A DNA stretch of 7,467 nucleotides from contig NZ_JAUSCG010000246.1 of assembly GCF_030651615.1 (NCBI RefSeq), positions 1-7,467 on the forward strand. The letters run 5' to 3'. This DNA is from Methanocalculus sp. (GTDB lineage: Archaea > Halobacteriota > Methanomicrobia > Methanomicrobiales > Methanocorpusculaceae). Each line of letters begins with the position of its first letter. Position 1 is the stretch's first letter. The position numbers were made by a program, and so were the translations under genes. Below the pieces are notes generated by a model, which did not search any database, had not been told where the DNA came from, and saw nothing but the letters and a program-made list of their open reading frames with translations. Of the stretch, positions 1 through 5,078 are shown piece by piece.

Positions 1-50
1 ACGAAGTCAGATAGGCTTTTGCATATCATCATATTTAGTCAAGGAGACCC

Positions 51-78
51 CAACCGTTAGGGTGGAGAGGAATTACCT
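51..78 (+). repeat. Left-end hairpin region of the MITE
   Basis: The sequence ccaacc-gtta-gggtgg forms an imperfect 6-bp stem (one A.G mismatch) with a GTTA loop, and is followed by GAGG-aatta-CCTC. The larger copy has two hairpins at the same places (2084-2113). Subterminal hairpins of this kind are what Y1 transposases recognise in IS200/IS605 elements. Confidence 0.6.
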
Positions 79-214
79 CCTCCATACATGTTATATGTTC
101 TGAGGGCATTGCATTGATTGGACATTTCCTGCTTACGGGCATACGGAGATGTTGTCTTGACTGCTCCAAAATCCTGGAGTTCAGCGCGGTTAATGCCGCA
201 TCCGTAGAGGTAAT

Positions 215-368
215 GTAGCCGGTGATTCCACGGATAATCGGTAGTGGTCGTGTCAATCGACCGGTACGAATAAGGTTCGTTGAACAAACTTCGTACAAAT
301 TACATTGTTGCTTTGCGGTCATAATGATCCCAGTGGCAAGCCCCCTCCGTTAGGTGGGGGTAGTCGAC
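215..368 (+). ncRNA. Candidate omega-RNA scaffold retained in the MITE
   Basis: In TnpB systems the guide RNA scaffold is made from the 3' end of tnpB and runs up to the right end of the element; the guide lies in the flanking DNA. This segment matches that region of the full copy, although the tnpB frame is broken by an 8-nt gap. The predicted stem ggtcg/cgacc (246-250 with 258-262) corresponds to ggccg/cggcc (3492-3496 with 3504-3508), so a T-A pair has become a C-G pair with pairing kept. That covariation supports an RNA role. Transcription is not shown, and the scaffold's 5' limit is unknown. The guide would start near 369, inside the end of yrdC. Confidence 0.4.
341..360 (+). repeat. Right-end hairpin of the MITE
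   Basis: The stretch is ccccctcc-gtta-ggtggggg, an 8-bp stem with one T.T mismatch and a GTTA loop. It is identical to the right-end hairpin at 3593-3612. It lies 9 bp from the yrdC stop codon and, read from the minus strand, could also slow transcription leaving yrdC. Confidence 0.8.
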
Positions 369-947
369 TCAATCCATCTTCATGAGGAAATCAACGATCT
401 CATCAAGTTGAGACCCGGGCCTGATGATCTCTTTTTTGGTGAGATCAACAACAGTGCTTGGCGTGCCCGGAAGCTCCCCCCCATCCACAAAGAGGTCATG
501 TCGGACGTTCACTTCTGATAGTGTCCGTGGCGATGCATCACCTGAGATGTTTGCACTGGTTGATGTGATAGGAGCGTCAAGTTCGCGTATTATCGATAAC
601 GCGATCTCATGGTCAGGCCAGCGGATGCCGATCATCCCTGTTCCGCCGGTAAGCTCTGATGGAACGCACCTCTTTGCCTTTAAGATCGCCGTCACCGGAC
701 CTGGAAGGAAACGTGTGATAAAGTTCTCTGCTGCTTCATCGACATAGGCAACACAGGCGAGCATCTCAAAATCAGAGATCGCAATAGAGATCGGTTTTCC
801 CCTGAGTCTGTTCTTCGCTTCATAGACCCGCTCAATCGCAATATCTGAGAAGGCGTCACCTCCAAGACCATACACCGTCTCGGTCGGGTACACAATGAGC
901 CCGTCACGCCGGAGGACGGCAACTGCACGTTGAATTATCTCATCCAT
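369..947 (-). CDS. yrdC: Sua5/YciO/YrdC-family threonylcarbamoyl-AMP synthase
   Basis: The 192-aa product is a single-domain YrdC protein. It is expected to make L-threonylcarbamoyladenylate from threonine, bicarbonate and ATP, the first step of t6A37 modification in ANN-decoding tRNAs; the KEOPS complex does the transfer in archaea. Family motifs are clear: PTETVYGLG at 21-29, the basic KNRLRGKP at 45-52, STSANISG at 129-136 and PSTVVD at 163-168. It lacks the C-terminal Sua5 domain, so it is the short form. The start codon overlaps the stop of the upstream ACT gene by 1 nt (TAATG), so the two are probably cotranslated. The transposon right end reaches the TGA stop at 369-371, so the last codons abut foreign DNA; the C-terminus (...FLMKMD) still looks natural in length. 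Confidence 0.93.
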   Translation of the reverse strand: MDEIIQRAVAVLRRDGLIVYPTETVYGLGGDAFSDIAIERVYEAKNRLRGKPISIAISDFEMLACVAYVDEAAENFITRFLPGPVTAILKAKRCVPSELTGGTGMIGIRWPDHEIALSIIRELDAPITSTSANISGDASPRTLSEVNVRHDLFVDGGELPGTPSTVVDLTKKEIIRPGSQLDEIVDFLMKMD

Positions 948-1621
948 TAAAACTCACGACCTCGTACACGGTTGATATCAAATACTGCTTTTCCAGAGAC
1001 ATGCATCACGGCAAAGACACCGGCCTGAATCGGATCGGTAACGACCAGATCGGCATGACGTACAACACTTCCTGCCATCTTTAATGCAATAACCGGTATT
1101 CCTTCCGCCTTTACGTTCTCGACCGCCTGACTGATCTTTCCTCCCATGATCGATCCGGCAAGGACGAGGATCGAAGCACGGGGAAGGCGGGTTACCGCAT
1201 CGACTGCGAGCGCAAGCGTCTCCTCTCCGACAAGAGGGATGGTATCGACTGAGATCCGCTCGCCTCTGATGTTATGTCTGTCTGCTTCGTTCACTGCGCC
1301 CATCGCGACCTGGGCGACCTGAGCACCGCCGCCGATGATGATCACCCGCTGGCCGAATATCTTTGAGAAGGATTCATGAGTCTCGACCTCGCGAATTGTT
1401 GGAAGGGTAGAGAGTGCGGCGACGATTAATCCGTTGTTCTCCCCCTCCTCGATCTCAAGGTCAACCCAGGCAAGCCCTGCCTCAGGTCCTCGTTTTATGA
1501 TCTCCTGCTGAATCGTCAGAATATTGACATTATGATCGGCAAGGACAGTTGCAATATCGCGGAGAACGCCTTTTTTATTCTCAGTGATGATGCTGATGGC
1601 GTAACTCGAAGAAGAGTACAT
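947..1621 (-). CDS. ACT-domain regulatory protein (COG2061-like)
   Basis: The 224-aa product has an N-terminal ACT domain (about 7-83; YAISIITENKKGVLRDI then NVNILTIQQ), a fold that binds amino acids or other small ligands. A second conserved domain (about 91-221) starts VIIIGGGAQVAQVAMGAVNE and includes VLAGSIMGGKISQAVENV. This architecture fits archaeal proteins described as predicted allosteric regulators of amino-acid metabolism; the ligand and partner are not established. The gene precedes yrdC with a TAATG overlap. The chosen ATG gives the full ACT beta strand. No convincing Shine-Dalgarno sequence lies before it: the sequence 5 nt upstream is a tRNA-Gly 3' fragment, so the original upstream region has probably been replaced. 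Confidence 0.85.
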   Translation of the reverse strand: MYSSSSYAISIITENKKGVLRDIATVLADHNVNILTIQQEIIKRGPEAGLAWVDLEIEEGENNGLIVAALSTLPTIREVETHESFSKIFGQRVIIIGGGAQVAQVAMGAVNEADRHNIRGERISVDTIPLVGEETLALAVDAVTRLPRASILVLAGSIMGGKISQAVENVKAEGIPVIALKMAGSVVRHADLVVTDPIQAGVFAVMHVSGKAVFDINRVRGREF

Positions 1622-1625
1622 TTTG

Positions 1626-1643
1626 ATGCGATAACCGGGATTC
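1626..1643 (-). other. tRNA-Gly 3'-end fragment, putative attachment-site duplicate
   Basis: The plus-strand sequence atgcgataaccgggattc is identical to 3747-3764, the 3' end of tRNA-Gly plus one trailing base, in the same orientation. The next bases here (tagag) also occur in the tRNA 10 nt further in. A displaced tRNA 3' fragment in direct orientation is the usual far-end boundary of an element integrated by a tyrosine recombinase into a tRNA gene. No tRNA could fold here, so it is only a fragment. Confidence 0.7.
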
Positions 1644-1868
1644 TAGAGTATTCGTCCAGAATTCTTTTGTATGTTCATCTGCGATTCATTGTCAGTCATA
1701 TCAATGGGATCCTTCTCTCTTTCTACACAAGAATACTCCGGGAAGAGAGAAAACAATATCGGAAGAGTAATTCTATGGTGGAGAATAACGACTGGTCGTA
1801 TTTCATTCCCTTTCTGCAAAGAATCTGTTCGGTCATCTCCGCCGTGTCGGAAGCGCCAATCTATCCTC

Positions 1869-1910
1869 AGGCATGGTAGGTAAGTTCTGAGGCATGGTAG
1901 GTAAGCTCTC
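1869..1910. repeat. 21-bp tandem duplication
   Basis: Two adjacent copies share aggcatggtaggtaag, followed by ttctg in the first and ctctc in the second. The period of 21 keeps a reading frame. On the minus strand, from an ATG at 1914-1916, it reads as a 27-residue peptide containing LPTMPQ-NLPTMPE, ending at 1833. No family is recognised, and the peptide may be chance. Confidence 0.7.
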
Positions 1911-1931
1911 CACCATCTTCCTCAGTGGTAT

Positions 1932-2063
1932 TTACAATCCTGGATGAGATAATGCACATATCGTTTCCATGACGGAAGTGCTGACCTGGCTGGCAGTTTT
2001 TGCTTCAATGCGTGGATGCTCGTCAAGTTCGTTTAACTGGCTGAAGAGATCAGAGCATTTCAT
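1932..2063 (-). pseudogene. Possible gene remnant truncated by the tnpB transposon
   Basis: A 43-residue minus-strand frame begins MKCSDLFSQLNELDEH, continues PRIEAKTASQVSTSVMETI and ends CALSHPGL before a TAA. Its composition is protein-like (charged, helix-compatible). The frame stays open upstream to the transposon end at 2074, so its original 5' end may have been cut off by the insertion. Just past the transposon, the minus strand at 3621 and beyond reads ...TTTGAGATGATTCA, which could have supplied the original start. There is no good ribosome site before the present ATG. No family is recognised; it may be chance. Confidence 0.25.
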
Positions 2064-2083
2064 CAAGAATAGGCAAGGAGACT

Positions 2084-2113
2084 CCCTGCGCAAGCGGGGG
2101 AGGAATTGCCTCC
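2084..2113 (+). repeat. Left-end hairpins of the tnpB transposon
   Basis: Two adjacent hairpins can form: ccctgc-gcaa-gcgggg (6 bp with one T.G pair) and ggagg-aattg-cctcc (5 bp). Both have counterparts in the MITE left end, so they are likely transposase recognition structures. Confidence 0.7.
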
Positions 2114-2149
2114 TGTCTGAACATTACACTTTCGCCCTGCGTTCCTCTT

Positions 2150-2157
2150 CTTTATAA
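2150..2157 (+). promoter_or_regulatory. TATA-like box for tnpB
   Basis: The sequence ctttataa lies about 27-34 nt before the ATG at 2184. Archaeal TATA boxes sit about 25-30 nt before the transcription start, which would give a very short or absent leader. No strong Shine-Dalgarno sequence is seen, in keeping with that. Confidence 0.5.
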
Positions 2158-2183
2158 CCGGTGAGAAAGAGAGTATATCTCTA

Positions 2184-3605
2184 ATGGAACTGCGGGTCAT
2201 CAGCAATTATCTGCGTCTCTCCAGGAAGACGTATCGGATCATTGATACACTCGCATACCATGCTAAGAACCTGTATAATGTGGGACTGTACAACGTCCGG
2301 CAGCATTATATGACGCACAAAGAGAACTGCATGATCCAAGGGGCGATCCGCCCGGATATCACCTCAACGGTAGAGGTGCTTATTGGGTCCTATCTCCCCT
2401 ACACGTGAAAGAAGGACTTTCCTTTCAAAGAGTGCAGCACCTATGTGCAGTCAAAAGAGAATGAAAACTATGGGTTATTACATAGCGACGCCGCCCAGCA
2501 GACGCTGAAATCGGTTGAAGAGGCATACAAAAGTTATTTTGGGTTGTTGAACCTGTACCGGGACGGGAAGCTCGCATACCATCCGGGAGCCCCGAAGTTT
2601 CTGCCAAAAGACGGTCGTTTCAAGCTGGCGTTCCCCCGGGCACACCTGACGTTTTGCAACGGATTCGTCACGCTCGGGATGTCCCACGCGTTCCGGAAGC
2701 AGTATGGGTTGACGGGTAAGGAACTGACGTTCCCGATCCCGCCATGCATCAAGCCGCACCAGATCCGGGAAGTTACGATCCTGCCGGTAAGTAAAGGGAT
2801 GACCTACAAGATTGAATTCTCCTACAGTACTCCCTCCCACCTCAAACCTCTTGACCCCGATCAGTACCTTGCTATCGACCCTGGGCTCAGCAACTTTGCA
2901 ACGATGATTGACACCGCCACCGGGGCTGTCGTTATTCTCGACGGTAAGCGTATTAAATCGATCAACCGGTGGTACAATAAAGAGAACGCACGGTTGCAGA
3001 GTATCAAGGATAAGCAGGGGATAACCGGGATCACGAAGCGGCAGGCACGGTTGCTGAAGAGGCGGGACTGCCAGATCAATGAGGCGATGAACCGGTTTGT
3101 GATCTGGATCGTGGACTATGCCCTTAAACATATGATCGGCACTGTGATCCTGCCCCGCTGGGACGGGATCAAAGATGGAATTAATCACGGTAAGCGTGGG
3201 AACCAGAACTTCGTGCAGGTTCCCTACTACAGGTTCCGACAGAAGCTGAAGGCCAAATGCGAGCAGTACGGGATCCGGTTTGATGATACACACTCTGAAG
3301 CCTATACCTCGCAGGTCGATGCTCTGAACCTTGATCCGATCTGCAAACCACCCTATGGGAGGAAGCGGCGGGTCAAGCGGGGGCTCTACCAGAGTGCTCG
3401 TGGAACCCTGATCAATGCCGATGTCAATGGTGCTCTGAACCATGCACGAAAAGTAGCCGGTGATTCCGTGGTCTCACGGATAATCGGTAGTGGCCGTGTC
3501 AACCGGCCGGTGCGAATAAGGACGACTTTTGAGCCGTCAACCTTCACACAGATTAAATTGCAGCCTTGTGGTCTCCAGACCCCGGTTGCAAGCCCCCTCC
3601 GTTAG
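2184..3605 (+). pseudogene. tnpB: tnpB, RNA-guided nuclease of IS1341 type, interrupted by an in-frame TGA
   Basis: TnpB is a RuvC-like, omega-RNA-guided DNA endonuclease that helps IS605-type elements persist. The start MELRVISNYLRLSRKTYRI and YNVGLYNVRQHY are the typical N-terminus. Codon 75 (2406-2408) is TGA, after which the same frame continues through KENENYGLLHSDAAQQTLK to TAG at 3603-3605, 473 codons in all. RuvC residues are visible: D232 (LAIDPGLSNF), a candidate E372 (HSEAYTSQ) and D413 (LINADVNGALN), counting the TGA as codon 75. The two CxxC pairs of a zinc ribbon, common before the last Asp in TnpB, are absent. A GTG at 2445 could restart a 386-aa protein lacking the N-terminal 87 residues. 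The stop codon lies in the right-end hairpin. Read-through, restart and a sequencing error are all possible. Confidence 0.85.
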
Positions 3606-3620
3606 GTGGGGGTAGTTGAC
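3453..3620 (+). ncRNA. Candidate omega-RNA scaffold of the tnpB transposon
   Basis: By analogy with characterised TnpB elements, the RNA guide scaffold should come from the tnpB 3' end through the right end. The segment contains hairpins ccgtg-gtct-cacgg (around 3467-3480), ggccg-tgtcaac-cggcc (3492-3508) and the right-end hairpin (3593-3612). 3453-3521 is conserved in the MITE despite loss of the protein frame. The guide would begin at about 3621 (tgaatcatctcaaagg). The exact 5' end and expression are inferred. Confidence 0.5.
3593..3612 (+). repeat. Right-end hairpin of the tnpB transposon
   Basis: The stretch ccccctcc-gtta-ggtggggg is identical to 341-360. The tnpB stop codon TAG (3603-3605) runs from the loop into the stem, so coding sequence, presumed omega-RNA and transposase recognition site overlap here. 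Confidence 0.8.
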
Positions 3621-3732
3621 TGAATCATCTCAAAGGTTCTTACAATGGGGAAAAGGGGGCAGGCATTACTTATAATTGTGAGTTTGTATTGTCGCACCGG
3701 ATCAAGGATGAGTAATGATCTGATGCATATAA

Positions 3733-3745
3733 GAGGAGCTTCCTC
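3733..3745 (-). terminator. Short hairpin just after tRNA-Gly
   Basis: On the minus strand gagga-agc-tcctc forms a 5-bp stem starting 2 nt after the tRNA 3' end and is followed by ttatat. It could act in termination or 3' processing, but the T-run is poor. Confidence 0.3.
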
Positions 3746-3747
3746 AA

Positions 3748-3818
3748 TGCGATAACCGGGATTCGAACCCGGGCTAGAGGCTTGGGAAGCCCCTGTCCTA
3801 CCACTAGACTATTATCGC
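3748..3818 (-). tRNA. tRNA-Gly, anticodon CCC
   Basis: The 71-nt gene folds as a complete cloverleaf: a 7-bp acceptor stem GCGATAA/TTATCGC, a D arm GTCT/GGAC with loop AGTGGTA, an anticodon stem GGGGC/GCCTC (one G-T pair) with loop TTCCCAA, and a T arm CCGGG-TTCGAAT-CCCGG. The anticodon CCC (3784-3786) reads GGG glycine codons. The discriminator is A and no CCA is encoded, so CCA must be added after transcription. Its last 17 nt plus one trailing base recur at 1626-1643, marking it as a likely integration target. It sits between the tnpB-bearing segment and the AbrB/methyltransferase operon. Confidence 0.95.
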
Positions 3819-3844
3819 TCTGCCTTATTTTATCTGTCTGATCA

Positions 3845-3850
3845 CTTATA
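3845..3850 (-). promoter_or_regulatory. TATA box for tRNA-Gly
   Basis: On the minus strand TATAAG lies 27-32 nt before the first base of the tRNA, the normal archaeal spacing. A second A/T-rich stretch, gataaaataagg, lies closer and is less well placed. Confidence 0.5.
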
Positions 3851-3928
3851 GAAGTTATCGTTTGTCTGCTGCAAAGTACTCCCGGATGAAGAGGGAAGAA
3901 GGAATCATACCCCTCATCTGGTTCTGAT

Positions 3929-4192
3929 TCAGTCTTCAGGGGGCTCTTCCGGTGTATTTTCAAACATCTGAAGCATCGAGAGCGCCATCTTTCTGAATTT
4001 ATCAGCTTTGACGATCGCAATTCCACGATCCTCATCCCCGAGCACCATCAGCGTATCCCCTGGTTTGATATCGAATAATTCACGTGCGTCTTTCGGAATC
4101 ACAATCTGGCCCCGATCACCCACTTTTACAGTACCAAAGATATGTTTCTTCTCATCTGTGTGGGAATGATTACAGTTATGACGATGAAACAT
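3929..4192 (-). CDS. AbrB/MazE/SpoVT-type DNA-binding protein with His/Cys-rich N-terminus
   Basis: The 87-aa product has a SpoVT-AbrB swapped-hairpin domain at about 18-63 (FGTVKVGDRGQIVIPKDARE, then IKPGDTLMVLG), which dimerises and binds DNA in this family. Residues 1-11 (MFHRHNCNHSH) hold four His, apart from one Cys, and could bind a metal ion. Small archaeal AbrB proteins often have such a head; a sensing role is inference. The tail is acidic (ENTPEEPPED). The ATG overlaps the methyltransferase stop (TGATG) and has the ribosome site ggaagga inside the upstream gene, so the pair is translationally coupled. It may regulate its own operon through the repeats near 4854-4880. Targets are unknown. 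Confidence 0.85.
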   Translation of the reverse strand: MFHRHNCNHSHTDEKKHIFGTVKVGDRGQIVIPKDARELFDIKPGDTLMVLGDEDRGIAIVKADKFRKMALSMLQMFENTPEEPPED

Positions 4193-4779
4193 CAGATCCT
4201 TCCTTTTTGTTCCTCTCTATGTTTTGGGTTGCATCTCAGGAATTCTCTCTCCTCAGAGATAATTTCCCAGAGTCCTGAACCGGAGATGAGGTGTCTCGTC
4301 CTGTCACGCGGCTGGTGGCCGTCGTCGATAATCAATATACCATCTGGTTTTGTGATCCGGTGCAGCTCTTTGAGAAATGCAGCGGTATCCGGAACCATAT
4401 GGAACATATCCAGTGCATAGACGAGATCGGCTGATCCTGTTGCCAGACCCGAGTTGTATCCTTCTGCAAGGATGGGAATGATTGTTTTCTGTCCTGTCGT
4501 TGTGATTCGTTGTGAGACGGACTCGATAGCACGCTCATGGATATCCACTGCATAGACGATGCCATCCGGACCAGCGAACCGGGATGCGCTCTCAAGATAA
4601 CCTCCGGGACCGCACCCGTAATCAACAACCGTCATACCCCGTCTGATACCAAAACGGGATACTTTCTTTTCAGGCGGATGGATTCTGTCCCTGATACGGA
4701 ATAAGAATGCCATCGCAGAGAATGCCAGATTCGGTATCCGATAGACGGAATCCTGGGAACCATGGCTATTGCCGGTCAT
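4192..4779 (-). CDS. Class I SAM-dependent methyltransferase
   Basis: The 195-aa product has a Rossmann-fold methyltransferase domain. Motif I is VVDYGCGPGG (51-60), the acidic residue after strand 2 is D79 (VYAVDIHERAIESV), and the motif IV region is ADLVYALDMFHMVP (117-130). This is followed by FLKELHRITKPDGILIIDDG, typical of the UbiE/Methyltransf_11 group. The substrate cannot be told from sequence: small molecules, lipids and metalloids are all possible in this group, and I see no ArsM-type cysteine set (only C55 and C183). The start has the ribosome site ggtggag just upstream. It is the first gene of an operon with the AbrB-type gene. Confidence 0.88.
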   Translation of the reverse strand: MTGNSHGSQDSVYRIPNLAFSAMAFLFRIRDRIHPPEKKVSRFGIRRGMTVVDYGCGPGGYLESASRFAGPDGIVYAVDIHERAIESVSQRITTTGQKTIIPILAEGYNSGLATGSADLVYALDMFHMVPDTAAFLKELHRITKPDGILIIDDGHQPRDRTRHLISGSGLWEIISEEREFLRCNPKHREEQKGRI

Positions 4780-4848
4780 ATCTCCACCACACTATTACGA
4801 TGGAGTACGGGATACAGCACACCTCGGTGAGGAATGCCAGCGACTGGT

Positions 4849-4854
4849 TTTAAA
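4849..4854 (-). promoter_or_regulatory. TATA-like box for the methyltransferase-AbrB operon
   Basis: TTTAAA lies 70-75 nt before the methyltransferase ATG, which would put transcription start near 4825 with a leader of about 45 nt. It is next to the 9-bp repeats, which lie on its upstream side. Confidence 0.4.
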
Positions 4855-4880
4855 TTCATGTAATTCATACTTTTCATACT
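4854..4880. repeat. Three tandem 9-bp repeats, possible operator
   Basis: The plus strand reads attcatgta, attcatact, tttcatact without gaps, directly upstream of the likely TATA box of the methyltransferase operon. Repeats at near-helical spacing next to a promoter suggest binding of a regulator, possibly the operon's own AbrB protein. Which protein binds is unknown. The rest of 4780-5078 is A/T-rich, with no supported gene; a 10-bp direct repeat ttggattcaa occurs at 4946 and 5016. Confidence 0.5.
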
Positions 4881-5078
4881 AATGTGATATTTATTGCCAT
4901 ATAATCTTTATGATGATGGAATGCAGAGGTCATGGAATCGGTGATTTGGATTCAAGAATTGAGTGGACAATGCCCTTCAGGAAAAAACCGGGTGATACGT
5001 GAATGTTGTGATATATTGGATTCAATTTTCTGATGCAAAAATGATGTAACTGTTGTCTCTTTCTCCTAAACCCTGGTT

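Larger units (their letters stand above)
40..368 (+). mobile_element. Non-autonomous IS605/IS1341-type element (MITE), deleted relative of the 2074-3620 element
   Basis: This 329-bp element shares both ends with the tnpB transposon at 2074-3620. Its left end begins caaggagacccc (40-51) and continues with a hairpin-forming stretch and the box gaggaattacctcct, matching the other copy's caaggagactcc and gaggaattgcctcct. Its right end, gcaagccccctccgttagg then tgggggtagtcgac (337-368), is the same apart from tagttgac in the larger copy. Between the ends, 215-275 matches 3453-3521 with four substitutions and one 8-nt gap; nearly all of tnpB is missing and no open frame remains. Such derivatives are mobilised in trans by a Y1 HUH transposase (TnpA), which is not present in this window. 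The exact outer bases are uncertain by a few nucleotides because IS605-type elements make no target duplication. Confidence 0.85.
2074..3620 (+). mobile_element. IS605-superfamily, IS1341-group transposon (tnpB only)
   Basis: This 1547-bp element has subterminal hairpins at both ends, tnpB as its only gene and no tnpA. The left end (caaggagactcc, 2074-2085) and right end (ccccctccgttagg...gttgac, 3593-3620) are shared with the 329-bp MITE at 40-368, which defines both borders by comparison. No terminal inverted repeats or target duplication are seen, as expected for single-strand HUH transposition. Movement would need a TnpA supplied elsewhere in the genome. It sits inside the putative tRNA-Gly-integrated segment and so probably arrived after it. 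Confidence 0.88.
1626..3764. mobile_element. Putative remnant of an element integrated at tRNA-Gly(CCC)
   Basis: The segment is bounded by the 18-bp direct repeat described above: the left copy is displaced and the right copy lies in the intact tRNA gene. Of about 2.1 kb, 1547 bp is the later tnpB transposon, leaving about 0.56 kb of other sequence. No integrase, replication or capsid gene is seen, so this would be a decayed or internally deleted element. Apart from the transposon it holds a 21-bp tandem repeat and a possible truncated gene; 1644-1868 shows nothing I can name. The alternative is a stray tRNA fragment copied by some other event. Confidence 0.5.

Noticed and set aside
35..322. 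Two overlapping minus-strand open frames of 95 and 76 codons
   Set aside because: They cover the MITE and its ends, which are noncoding and homologous to transposon sequence; no protein family is evident.
341..360. Right-end hairpins (also at 3593-3612) read as a CRISPR-like repeat pair
   Set aside because: There are only two copies, each at the end of a transposon and far apart, with no spacer array; they are transposon ends.
1532..1883. Plus-strand open frames of 115 and 70 codons
   Set aside because: One begins inside the antisense of the ACT gene, and both run through the tRNA fragment or noncoding DNA; compositions are not protein-like and no ribosome site is seen.
2478..3443. A 321-codon minus-strand open frame opposite tnpB
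   Set aside because: It mirrors the codon positions of the clearly coding tnpB frame, has no recognisable domain and lies wholly inside the transposon.
4910..5002. A 30-codon plus-strand frame starting MMMECRGHG
   Set aside because: It is short, has no convincing ribosome site or known motif, and lies in an A/T-rich promoter region.
4946..5025. 10-bp direct repeat ttggattcaa at 4946-4955 and 5016-5025
   Set aside because: Only two copies with wide spacing in A/T-rich DNA; not strong enough alone to call a site.
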